A DNA stretch of 64,000 nucleotides from JAPPHA01 sp963662815 (lineage in GTDB: Bacteria > Pseudomonadota > Alphaproteobacteria > Rhodobacterales > Rhodobacteraceae): NCBI GenBank assembly GCA_963662815.2, contig CAXXWA010000037.1, positions 310,001 to 374,000 on the forward strand. Reading direction: 5' to 3'. The position numbers and the translations under genes are program-made. Below are positions 9,216 through 17,075 of this stretch, piece after piece; position 1 is the first letter of the stretch, and each line of letters opens with the position of its first letter. A model generated the notes under the pieces. That model saw only the letters and a program-made list of their open reading frames with translations. It did no database searches and was not told the DNA's origin.

Positions 9216-11462
9216 ATGGCCGAACTGCGCGGAGACGAGTCCCGGGTCCTTCTGAAGAAGCTGCGGAACACCCTTGCGGAGGACGGCGACGGTCAGGAGC
9301 GCCTCAACCACATCACGCAGTTGATCGCTGACAGCATGGGGACGGACGTCTGCTCCATCTACCTGCGCAGGGACGAGCGGAGCCTTGAACTTTGCGCGAC
9401 CCAGGGACTCAATCCCGAGGCTGTCCACAAGGCGCGACTGCGCATCGGCGAGGGGCTCGTCGGCAGGGTCGCGCGCGAGGCAGGACCGATCAATACCGCG
9501 CACGCCGCTGCGGAGAAGGGGTTCCGTTACATGCCCGAGACCGGCGAGGAGGTCTACTCCTCCCTTCTCGGGGTGCCGATCCAGCGCCTCGGCGAAATGC
9601 TCGGCGTGCTCGTGGTTCAGGGCAGGGAAGCGCGGCTCTTCTCGGACGACGAGATCTACGCTCTCGAGGTCGTGGCCATGGTGATCGCCGAAATGAAGGA
9701 ACTCGGCGCCTTCACCGGCGAAGGCGACGCCATGTCCAAGCCGCATCAGCAGCCTCACCTGATCCGGGGCATCTGCGGCCAGGAAGGCGCATCCGAAGGA
9801 ACTGTCTTCCTTCACGAACCCCAGATCGTGATATCCGATCCGGTGACCGAAGACCCCGAGGCGGAAAAACGGCGCCTGCGAGCCGCGATCGACCGGCTCC
9901 GGCTCTCGGTGGACGACATGCTGTCCGCGAACATGACTGATGCGGTCGGTGAACAGCGCGACGTGATGGAAGCCTACCGCATGTTCGCGAATTCGCGCGG
10001 CTGGGTGTCGCGGCTGGAGGCAAGCATCGACAGCGGTCTTGCGGCGGAAGTGGCGGTCGAAAGGGAACAGTCGGCAACCCGGGCGCGGATGGTGCGGGCG
10101 CCCGACCCCTACTTGCACGACAGGCTGCACGATCTCGACGATCTCTCGAACAGGCTTCTCAGGATGCTGATTGACGACGACCGATCGGCCAGGGTCGAAG
10201 TCCCCGAGGGGGCAATCCTCGTAGCCAGGAACATTGGTCCGGGCGACCTCCTCGAATACGGCAAGTCGCTCAGGGGCATAGTGCTCGAAGAGGGCTCAGT
10301 CGGTTCGCACGCGACGATCATCGCGCGCGCCTGGGCGATCCCGATGGTGGTGCACGCCGAGCACGTCACGCATGAGGCGGTCGACGGCGACCGCATCCTG
10401 GTCGACGGCAACCAGGGCATCGTGCACCTGCGGCCCGACGAATCCGTGACCGCCGCCTTCCGGGACAAGATCGCGATGATGGCGGAAGCGCAGCAGAAAT
10501 ACGCCGCGATCCGGACTCTGCCGGCGGCCACGCGCGACGGCGCCCGGGTCACAATGCACATGAATGCCGGCCTCATGGCCGACTTGCCGAGCCTGATCCC
10601 TTCGGGCGCGGAGGGAGTCGGCCTCTTCCGGACCGAATTGCAGTTCCTGATAAGGAATGCCGTTCCGAAACGCGCCGAACTAGCGGAACTCTACAGCAGC
10701 ATCATGGATTCGGCCCGGGGACTCCCGGTGACTTTCCGCACGGTAGACATCGGCTCCGACAAGGTCCTGCCCTACATGAACCGGGAAGACGAGCCGAATC
10801 CGGCCATGGGCTGGCGCGCGGTTCGCATCCTGCTCGACCGGAAAGGACTCATGCGCATGCAGGTCCAGGCGCTTCTGCGCGCGTCAAAGGGCCGGCCGCT
10901 GCGGGTGATGTTTCCCCTCATCGCCCAGTTCGAGGAGTTTCGGGACGCCCGCCGACTGGTGCTTGACGAGGTCGAGAAGGAACGGGCGCTCGGGCACGAT
11001 ACGCCTCCGGTCGTCCAGATCGGCGCCATGCTCGAGACGCCCAGCCTCGCCTTCGCGCCCGATGCGTTCTTCAAGCTGACCGACTTCATCTCGATCGGAG
11101 GCAACGATCTCAAGCAGTTCTTTTTCGCCGCGGACCGGCAGAACGAACGCGTAAGGCGCCGATACGACACCCTGAACGTCAGCTTCCTGAGTTTCATCGA
11201 ACAGATTGCGGATCGCTGCAATTCCCTTGGCACGCCGGTCAGCTTCTGCGGCGAGGACGCGGGCCGGCCCGTCGAAGCGCTCTGCATCGCGGCCATGGGG
11301 CTGCGCTGCCTCTCGATGCGGCCCGCGTCCATCGGTCCCGTCAAGTACCTGCTCAGGCGATGCGACCTCGAACAGGTCCGCGGCGTCATACACGAAGCAA
11401 GGAACGCGGGCTGCCAGTCCGTGCGTCCCGCGGTCACGGACTGGATCGCCGGAAGTCGGTGA
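9216..11462 (+). CDS. ptsP: Phosphoenolpyruvate-protein phosphotransferase, nitrogen PTS enzyme I
   Basis: 748 residues. An N-terminal GAF domain (about 20-165) marks it as enzyme I-Ntr rather than sugar-PTS enzyme I. Then come the HPr-binding domain, the phosphohistidine region GSVGSHATIIARA near residue 365 (His is the phosphorylated residue), and the PEP-utilising TIM barrel with GVGLFRTELQFL near 470 and GGNDLKQFFF near 630. It transfers phosphate from PEP to NPr and EIIA-Ntr, linking nitrogen status to stringent and potassium regulation. It sits 9 bp after lysC, a conserved alphaproteobacterial pairing. Its 3' end overlaps the convergent GNAT gene by 29 bp. Confidence 0.94.
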   Translation: MAELRGDESRVLLKKLRNTLAEDGDGQERLNHITQLIADSMGTDVCSIYLRRDERSLELCATQGLNPEAVHKARLRIGEGLVGRVAREAGPINTAHAAAEKGFRYMPETGEEVYSSLLGVPIQRLGEMLGVLVVQGREARLFSDDEIYALEVVAMVIAEMKELGAFTGEGDAMSKPHQQPHLIRGICGQEGASEGTVFLHEPQIVISDPVTEDPEAEKRRLRAAIDRLRLSVDDMLSANMTDAVGEQRDVMEAYRMFANSRGWVSRLEASIDSGLAAEVAVEREQSATRARMVRAPDPYLHDRLHDLDDLSNRLLRMLIDDDRSARVEVPEGAILVARNIGPGDLLEYGKSLRGIVLEEGSVGSHATIIARAWAIPMVVHAEHVTHEAVDGDRILVDGNQGIVHLRPDESVTAAFRDKIAMMAEAQQKYAAIRTLPAATRDGARVTMHMNAGLMADLPSLIPSGAEGVGLFRTELQFLIRNAVPKRAELAELYSSIMDSARGLPVTFRTVDIGSDKVLPYMNREDEPNPAMGWRAVRILLDRKGLMRMQVQALLRASKGRPLRVMFPLIAQFEEFRDARRLVLDEVEKERALGHDTPPVVQIGAMLETPSLAFAPDAFFKLTDFISIGGNDLKQFFFAADRQNERVRRRYDTLNVSFLSFIEQIADRCNSLGTPVSFCGEDAGRPVEALCIAAMGLRCLSMRPASIGPVKYLLRRCDLEQVRGVIHEARNAGCQSVRPAVTDWIAGSR

Positions 11463-11982
11463 AGGGAGCCGCCGGGTCGCCGCGAACCCACCGGCGGGAA
11501 ACGGTCACCGGCCCGACAAGAGCGTCGGAAGCGCCGGGGACGAGTCCCCGTGCGAGCACGCGCTCGGGATTGGTCGGCGGCGGGAAGTCCAGCAGACCGG
11601 CCTTCCGAAACCCGAAACGTCCGTAGTACGGTGCATCCCCGACCAGAACGACGCGCTGCCAGCCCTGAAGCGTTGCGCGCGCAAGGCTTTCCCGGATGAG
11701 AAGCGACCCCAATCCCTCGCCCTGGCATGTCGGATGGACCGCAACCGGGCCGAGGAGAACGTTTCCGGCTTCCGCGCCTCCCAGGGTTACCGGCCAGTAC
11801 CGGATCGCGCCCGTGACGAAACCGGACGCATTGCGCGCGACAAGGCACAGCTCCCGCACCGGCTCGACGCCCTCGCGAAGACGATAGGAACTGAGCGAAA
11901 CGCGGCCGGGCCCGAAAGCAAGGTCGAACAGATACTCGACCTGTCCCGCGTCTTCCGCGGACTCCGGCACCAGTTTGAACAT
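11434..11982 (-). CDS. GNAT family N-acetyltransferase
   Basis: 182 residues. The acetyl-CoA-binding motif A is clear: LLGPVAVHPTCQGEGLGSLL (residues 77-96), followed by the family's VVLVGDAPYYGRFGF (about 111-125). Proteins with this last motif are typically predicted YhbS-like N-acetyltransferases that act on small molecules or protein amino groups. Start ATG at 11982, where homology begins; the frame is open much further upstream but only as a GC-driven shadow of mtnP. Convergent with and overlapping the 3' end of ptsP. Confidence 0.88.
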   Translation of the reverse strand: MFKLVPESAEDAGQVEYLFDLAFGPGRVSLSSYRLREGVEPVRELCLVARNASGFVTGAIRYWPVTLGGAEAGNVLLGPVAVHPTCQGEGLGSLLIRESLARATLQGWQRVVLVGDAPYYGRFGFRKAGLLDFPPPTNPERVLARGLVPGASDALVGPVTVSRRWVRGDPAAPFTDFRRSSP

Positions 11983-12348
11983 CCCGCCCCCGACTCGGCG
12001 CAGCACAGCCCCGCTTCTTTCCGCACGGTCCACAGGGATCCGGCGCCGAGGGCGGGCGCGGGCGGCGATACCATGCCCGCCCGCGGCGGGCAAACTCGGC
12101 GGTCCCGGAACGAAGCGATGCGCTGCAATCGTCCCCTGTCCGGCGAAACCGCGGCACGGACTCCGATCCGTTCGCGCAATCCGCCGGGCAGGCCTGCCTC
12201 GGACGAACGGAAAGTGTCCCGCGGAGTCGGGCGCGAATCCGGACTTTCCCGTTCGTGCCGCAAATTCGCACGGGACTCGCGCCTTGCGTTTTCGACCGAC
12301 CCGCATAGAGTCTCGGTTTCCAGTTCGAACCCTGCGCGGAGACTTTCG

Positions 12349-13221
12349 ATGGAAACAGTGATCGGCGTTATCGGCGGAAGCGGCATTTACGACGTCGAGG
12401 GCCTCGAAGACGCCGAGTGGCAATCCGTAGAGACTCCCTGGGGCGATCCTTCGGACCAGATCTTCTGCGGACATCTTTCCGGACTGCGCATGGCCTTCCT
12501 GCCGAGGCACGGCCGGGGCCATGTGCACTCGCCGTCGAGCGTGCCCTACCGCGCGAACATCGACGCTCTTAAGCGCCTCGGCGTGACCGACATCGTTTCT
12601 GCATCCGCTTGCGGGTCGTTCCGCGACGAGATGGCTCCGGGCGACTTCGTGATCGTGGACCAGTACATCGACCGCACGTTTGCGCGTGAGAAGAGTTTCT
12701 TCGGGACCGGCTGTGTAGCCCATGTTTCGGTCGCCAATCCGACATGCGAACGCCTGGGCGACATCCTGGCGGCGGCGGCGGAGGAAGCGGGGATCCGGAC
12801 CCACCGCGGCGGCACCTACCTCGCCATGGAGGGGCCCCAGTTTTCGACGCTCGCGGAATCGCGGCTTTACAGGGAAAACTGGGGATGCGACGTCATCGGC
12901 ATGACCAACATGCCAGAAGCGAAACTCGCCCGCGAGGCAGAGATCTGTTACGCCACTGTCGCGATGGTGACCGACTACGACAGCTGGCACCCCGACCACG
13001 GGGAGGTCGAAGTCTCCGAGATCATCAGGACGCTTCTCGGCAACGCCGATCGCCTGCGCGGCCTGGTGGCGTCCCTTCCTGCGCGCGTGAACCGAAACCG
13101 TGCATCATGTCGTCAGGGTTGCGACCGCGCGCTCGACAATGCCATAATCACGCAACCGGCGAACCGCGATCCATCCGTGGTGGCTCGCCTGGACGCGGTT
13201 GCAGGACGGGTGCTTCGCTGA
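12349..13221 (+). CDS. mtnP: S-methyl-5'-thioadenosine phosphorylase
   Basis: 290 residues, the usual length. Family motifs: VIGVIGGSGIYDV at the N-terminus, RHGRGHVHSPSSVPYRANI (about 50-70; phosphate and ribose contacts), AMEGPQFSTLAES near 165 and DVIGMTNMPEAKLAREAEI near 185, then TDYDSWH for the base pocket. It cleaves methylthioadenosine, the by-product of polyamine synthesis, to adenine and methylthioribose-1-phosphate. The next gene, apt, recycles that adenine to AMP, so the two form a salvage unit. Start ATG at 12349; a longer in-frame opening upstream has no family sequence. Confidence 0.93.
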   Translation: METVIGVIGGSGIYDVEGLEDAEWQSVETPWGDPSDQIFCGHLSGLRMAFLPRHGRGHVHSPSSVPYRANIDALKRLGVTDIVSASACGSFRDEMAPGDFVIVDQYIDRTFAREKSFFGTGCVAHVSVANPTCERLGDILAAAAEEAGIRTHRGGTYLAMEGPQFSTLAESRLYRENWGCDVIGMTNMPEAKLAREAEICYATVAMVTDYDSWHPDHGEVEVSEIIRTLLGNADRLRGLVASLPARVNRNRASCRQGCDRALDNAIITQPANRDPSVVARLDAVAGRVLR

Positions 13222-13760
13222 CAGGAACTTCGCGATCCGTTTCGGACTACATCCGGACAGTTCCGGATTTCCCGCGGCCGGGAATCCTGTTCCGGGACGT
13301 CATGCCGCTCTATGGCAGCGCCGAGGGGCTGCGCCTAGCGGTCGACGGCCTTCTTGATGCAACGCGAGAGCATGTCTTCGACAAGGTCGCCGGCATCGAG
13401 GCCCGCGGTTTCATCATCGGAAGCGCGGTAGCGCACGCGTGCAAAGTCGGTTTCATACCCGTGAGGAAGCAAGGCAAGCTGCCTGCCGAGACGATCGGCG
13501 AAGACTATACGCTCGAGTACGGCGCGGAAACGCTGGAAATCCACACAGATGCGCTGTCCCCCGGAGAAAGGGTTCTTCTCGTCGACGACCTCGTCGCAAC
13601 CGGCGGCACTGCCGCCGCAGCGATCAGGCTTGTAGAACGACTCGGCGGCGACGTGGTCAATGCCGGATTCATCGTTGACCTGCCCGATCTCGGCGGCAGT
13701 CGATTGCTTGCGAAAATGGGACTGACGGTCGATGCGCTCTGCGCGTTTCCGGGCCATTGA
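13218..13760 (+). CDS. apt: Adenine phosphoribosyltransferase (probable CTG start)
   Basis: Clear Apt: SVSDYIRTVPDFPRPGILF at the N-terminus, GIEARGFIIGSAVA (about 60-73), and the PRPP loop VLLVDDLVATGGTAAA (about 123-138). It converts adenine plus PRPP to AMP. There is no ATG, GTG or TTG near the expected start; in frame, a CTG at 13218 would give a protein of the right length and overlap the mtnP stop as CTGA, matching the common ATGA coupling. The only upstream in-frame ATG, at 13107, would add 37 non-homologous residues inside mtnP. I therefore propose CTG; the exact start is uncertain, the identity is not. Confidence 0.9.
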   Translation: MTGTSRSVSDYIRTVPDFPRPGILFRDVMPLYGSAEGLRLAVDGLLDATREHVFDKVAGIEARGFIIGSAVAHACKVGFIPVRKQGKLPAETIGEDYTLEYGAETLEIHTDALSPGERVLLVDDLVATGGTAAAAIRLVERLGGDVVNAGFIVDLPDLGGSRLLAKMGLTVDALCAFPGH

Positions 13761-13766
13761 CCTTGC

Positions 13767-14003
13767 AAGGACACGGCTTTTCGCGAGGCCGTTCGACGCG
13801 CCCGGCTGGAATTGATCGACGCCGAGCTCGGAGGCGGCGGCGCCAAGCTGCGCATCGCCCGCAACGTCGGCGGACGGTCAGGCAGGTTCCGCAAGATCAA
13901 GGTGTTTCGCCTGGGCGAACCGACGCTCTTGGTCCGCAAGGCTGCCTGTCGAGCAAGGAACTCGCGGACCCGAGGTCGCCGGCAAGCGTGCGTCTTGAAC
14001 TGA
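13767..14003 (+). pseudogene. Relic of a RelE/HigB-type (Gp49-like) toxin gene
   Basis: The frame directly after apt reads FREAVRRARLELIDAELGGG, then AKLRIAR, G-R-S-G-R-F-R-K and VFRLGEPTLLV. This matches the order of motifs in the plasmid-addiction HigB/Gp49-like toxins (A-V-x-x-A-x-x-G-L-x-D-A-D-L-G-G-G, K-x-R-I-A-R, G-K-S-G-G-x-R). The true start is missing, as the frame begins right at the apt stop, and after LLVRKAA the reading drifts out of the expected F-A-K-N-E-R ending, which implies a frameshift. No antitoxin partner is recognisable downstream. I read it as a decayed toxin gene. Confidence 0.6.
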
Positions 14004-14376
14004 ACGCGCCGGCGCCTGCGGCCGCGCAGGCAGTATAGGCAATAGTCGCGGCCGAATCCTCTGACCATCCAGAAAGGGCGCCGGCTCCTGGCGTCGCCGC
14101 GCAAAGCTGCGCCCGGACGGCAGGAAGCCGCGGTCAGGGCGGGGATCCGGCCCTGCGCCGGCCAGGAGAGGGCGCACAGGTTGCTGAAGCGCATCGCGAA
14201 GCTGTGGCAAGCGCCGGAATGCAGGCAGAACGGCACGACTCTGCCGGGCGTACCCCGTTGACAAAACGTGTTATTTTTTGCCACCATCCTGGAACTTAAG
14301 GTTGTCCTGTTTTCGCGCAACCGCATCCGCCGGCAAACAGGGTTCCGGCACGGAGTAGTTCCCGGGAGAAGTGAAC
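14004..14376. other. Intergenic region upstream of the amidase
   Basis: No supported gene. It includes an AT-richer patch at about 14258-14300, with TTGACA at 14258-14263, that may hold the amidase promoter, but no well-spaced -10 box was found. GC-driven frames on the minus strand were rejected. Confidence 0.4.
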
Positions 14377-15837
14377 ATGAACCGACCGGAGGCGAGATAC
14401 TCGGGTCCAGAACTTTGCGGGTTGTCCGCGCGAAGCGCCGTCAGCCTGCTCAAGGCCGGCGAAGTCGAACCAATTGATCTCCTGGAGGCCGCTCTTTCGC
14501 GGATCGCGCAGGTCGAACAGGACATCAACGCCACCGTAATCCGATGCGAGGAACGGGCGCAGTCGGCAATCCGCAAACTCGGCCGGCGGGCGCGATCGGA
14601 AGCTGGCAATCCGGGCTGGCTCGGCGGTCTGCCGGTGGGAGTCAAGGATCTGATCGATGTCTCCGGCCTGCCCACCACCTGTGGAAGCCCGGCTCTGGTC
14701 GACAACGTTCCCGACGTGAGCGATGCGCTCATCGACCGCCTCGAGGCGCGCGGCGCAGTCATTGCCGGCAAGACGAACACACCCGAGTTCGGGGCTGGCG
14801 CGAACACATTCAACGCGGTCTTCGGCATGACCCGCAACCCCTGGAACACGGCGATGAACGCCGGCGGGTCTTCCGGAGGGTCGGCAGCTGCGCTTGCGAC
14901 CGGTGAATTTTTCCTGGCGCACGGTTCGGATCTGGCAGGATCGCTTCGAACCCCGGCATCTTTCTGCGGCATTGTCGGGTTTCGCCCCTCGCCAGGGCGA
15001 TGCGGCGGCGGCCCGGCGGACATGAGCTTTGCCCCGGAGGCTGTCGACGGGCCCATGGCAAGGGATGTCCGCGATGCCGCGCTCCTGCTTGACGCGATGT
15101 GCGGATTCGACCCGCGGCACCCGATCAGCATCGAGGCGCCGGCAACCTCCTTCCAGGACGCGGTGGAGACGGCGCCGGGTAACATACGCATCGCCTTCGC
15201 CGACGACCTGAACGGGTTCGCGCCGGTCGAGGGAGACATTCGTGACGTACTCGGCCGGGCGATGTCCGCCGTTGCAACCGGCGGAGTTGCCGTCGAGGCG
15301 GACTGCCCCGACTTGCCGGAGCTGAACGAAACGTATCTGACGCTGAGGGGAATTCATTACGGGGCGGTCACTGACTACCTGCCTGCCGAAGCCAAGCGCC
15401 ACTTCAAACGTACGCTGAGGGAAAACGCGGAATTCGGCCGCAATCTCGGCGCCGGATCGATTTTCAGGGCATTCCGCAACAAGTCCCGACTCTACGACAT
15501 CATGCGCCGGTTCCTCGAAAGCTACGATGTACTTGCCCTGCCCGTGACAGGCATCGGCCCGGGACCGGTGGAGGTCGAGTATCCACCTGTCGTGGACGGC
15601 GTGAAAATGGGCGACTATGTCGAGTGGCTCAGGTTTTCCTTCCTCTCGACGACCACCGGACTCCCGTCCCTGTCCATGCCCGCCGGGTTCACGCCCGAAG
15701 GACTCCCGGTGGGCATCCAGTTGATTGGCCCACCAAGGGGAGAGGCGCGACTCCTGCAGGTCGCCCAGGCCATCGAGGACCGGCTGGGCTTGCCGGCGGG
15801 TCCGGTCGACCCGAATCCCGGACAGCCGGACAACTGA
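14377..15837 (+). CDS. Amidase signature (AS) family amidohydrolase
   Basis: 486 residues. The Ser-cisSer-Lys catalytic triad of the family is visible: the Lys in GLPVGVKDLIDVSG (near residue 90), the cis-Ser in MNAGGSSGGSAAALATG (near 165-180), and the nucleophile Ser in HGSDLAGSLRTPASFCG (near 190). It lacks any signal peptide, so it should act in the cytoplasm on an amide; AS enzymes range from indoleacetamide and aryl-amide hydrolases to GatA, and this one is closer to the general catabolic amidases. ATG at 14377 follows GGGAGAA at a good distance; a GTG at 14371 is less likely. Monocistronic. Confidence 0.9.
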   Translation: MNRPEARYSGPELCGLSARSAVSLLKAGEVEPIDLLEAALSRIAQVEQDINATVIRCEERAQSAIRKLGRRARSEAGNPGWLGGLPVGVKDLIDVSGLPTTCGSPALVDNVPDVSDALIDRLEARGAVIAGKTNTPEFGAGANTFNAVFGMTRNPWNTAMNAGGSSGGSAAALATGEFFLAHGSDLAGSLRTPASFCGIVGFRPSPGRCGGGPADMSFAPEAVDGPMARDVRDAALLLDAMCGFDPRHPISIEAPATSFQDAVETAPGNIRIAFADDLNGFAPVEGDIRDVLGRAMSAVATGGVAVEADCPDLPELNETYLTLRGIHYGAVTDYLPAEAKRHFKRTLRENAEFGRNLGAGSIFRAFRNKSRLYDIMRRFLESYDVLALPVTGIGPGPVEVEYPPVVDGVKMGDYVEWLRFSFLSTTTGLPSLSMPAGFTPEGLPVGIQLIGPPRGEARLLQVAQAIEDRLGLPAGPVDPNPGQPDN

Positions 15838-15904
15838 GACCACGAAGATACGGCGAGAAGCAGGTTCTCGTTCACGGTTCTTCTCTCCTCCATACATCTT
15901 TGGG

Positions 15905-15931
15905 TCAATCCCCGCTCGTGCGGGGAAACCC
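15905..15931 (+). repeat. Orphan CRISPR-like repeat, copy 1 (type I-E-like palindrome)
   Basis: A 27-bp unit with core ATCCCCGCTCGTGCGGGGAA, a 6-bp inverted repeat (CCCCGC with GCGGGG) and trailing AACCC. It differs from the copy at 16359 by two bases. Shape and sequence resemble type I-E CRISPR repeats, but no array and no cas gene are nearby. Confidence 0.55.
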
Positions 15932-16093
15932 GAAACGGCCGCCAACCACCGCACGCTGCGCCCTGCCATCGTCCCTTGACGGGTCTGCACCTTGCAAACG
16001 CGAACAAGTTCGGACACATCCGACGTGTGAATGCTATACTTGGTCTTTTCGTGCCGGCGTTGGTGACGCCTTTGGAACTACTTTGAGACAGCG

Positions 16094-16282
16094 ATGAATC
16101 AGAATCTGAGTGATCCGGTAATCGACGAGATCCGGGAAGTGCGGCACCGCATTTCGGTGCGCTTTGGTCATGATCCCACATAGATGGTGGCCTTCTACAT
16201 GGAGATGCAAAAGCAGTACGCAGATCGACTGATCGAGACCACAAAGAGCGCTGAGTTGCGCTGCGATCAACCGGCCGCCTGA
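16094..16282 (+). pseudogene. Small conserved-looking gene interrupted by an in-frame TAG
   Basis: The frame reads MNQNLSDPVIDEIREVRHRI then SVRFGHDPT, a TAG, then MVAFYMEMQKQYADRLIETT and a short tail ending at TGA. The two halves continue naturally in one frame as a helical protein of about 62 residues, which suggests one small gene with a nonsense mutation. A TGCTATACT box resembling an extended -10 lies about 60 bp upstream. I recognise the type of short protein (D-P-x-x-x-E-I-R start) from many genomes but know no function. The ATG after the TAG might allow the second half to be made. Confidence 0.5.
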
Positions 16283-16358
16283 CCCGGCGCTCCAACCGAC
16301 GGCCAAGCTTGGCCATTATGTCGCTTGACGATCGTTCATGGCACCTTGACGCCTCAGG

Positions 16359-16385
16359 TCTATCCCCGCTCGCGCGGGGAAACCC
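16359..16385 (+). repeat. Orphan CRISPR-like repeat, copy 2
   Basis: Same orientation as the copy at 15905 and 25 of 27 bases identical, with core ATCCCCGCTCGCGCGGGGAA. The two copies bracket the small interrupted gene at 16094-16282, 427 bp apart, so they are not adjacent repeats of one ordinary array. Confidence 0.55.
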
Positions 16386-17075
16386 AGCGCGTGCGGATGA
16401 CCGGCAACTGATCCGGGTCTGTCTTCGAGGCACCGGGGGCCGTCTCTACCCTGGTTACCGAATGCAAATCGCCGCAAAACCCTGCGGGAGAGATCGAGCG
16501 CACGGTGCCGGCGCGGGCGGGTCGCGGTGCATCGGGGAACGACGAAGAGCACGGAACAGGAACGACTGCGATGGCGTCCCGGAACGTGCGTCCTGTTCGA
16601 CGGCCAAGATTTCCCGGAATCAGCCTGCATGCCCTGCACCGAAGCGTTCCGGAAGGCGCGGCCACCCTGACCGAAGCCGCCCCGGATGGCGTTCCGGAGG
16701 GGACGGGTCCGGCGAGAGAAAGGGGCTTCTGCGCGGAGAGCGCGGCTACGCCGCGGTTCGACGGGACTTCAGTCGCCTCGGATCCGGATCTCGGGTGCCC
16801 GGGGGCATGGATTCACCGTCACACGGCCGTCTTCAGCGCCCAGGCTGCGCGTCCGCTGCGGAAATGGCCGGCGCTGCATTTCGGAGTGGCACCCAGGCTT
16901 TGATTGCCGGCCCGGATCTGGCGGGAATGCTTCGTTGCCCGCAATTCCAACCGAAACGGGCCAACAAATGACGGTTGGCCCGGTCACGTCAGCGGCGGAA
17001 TTCGCCGCCGGCTGCGAGCGCGTTGTTGTTCAAGGCGGGTTGCCATAAGCGAGACACTGGCCCATGCACCGTGGA
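16386..17075. other. Gene-poor region holding a dispersed repeat
   Basis: Open frames here (for example 16309-16971 on plus) look like GC-driven artefacts with unbalanced amino-acid composition. The one supported feature is the dispersed repeat at 16722-16888. I see nothing else I can name before the TRAP operon end at 17076. Confidence 0.45.
16722..16888 (+). repeat. Dispersed repeat, copy 1 (about 165 bp)
   Basis: This stretch is strongly similar, in the same orientation, to 25597-25765. Shared blocks include GAGAGCGCGGCTACG, GGGACTTCAG, TGGATTCAC and CTGCGGAAATGGCCGG, ending in GGAGTG. Divergence between the blocks is mostly single-base, with a few short indels. Neither copy shows a clean coding frame, so a non-autonomous mobile element or an old duplicated gene end are both possible. 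Confidence 0.65.

Noticed and set aside
11434..12999. 521-codon minus-strand open frame across mtnP
   Set aside because: Only its last 182 codons resemble a GNAT enzyme; the rest is antisense to mtnP and arises from high GC. The start was set at 11982.
14258..14277. A promoter before the amidase based on TTGACA and TATTTT
   Set aside because: The two boxes are only about 8 bp apart, which is too close for a sigma70 promoter.
15905..16385. A CRISPR array
   Set aside because: Only two repeat units, 427 bp apart, with no regular spacers and no cas genes; reported as orphan repeats instead.
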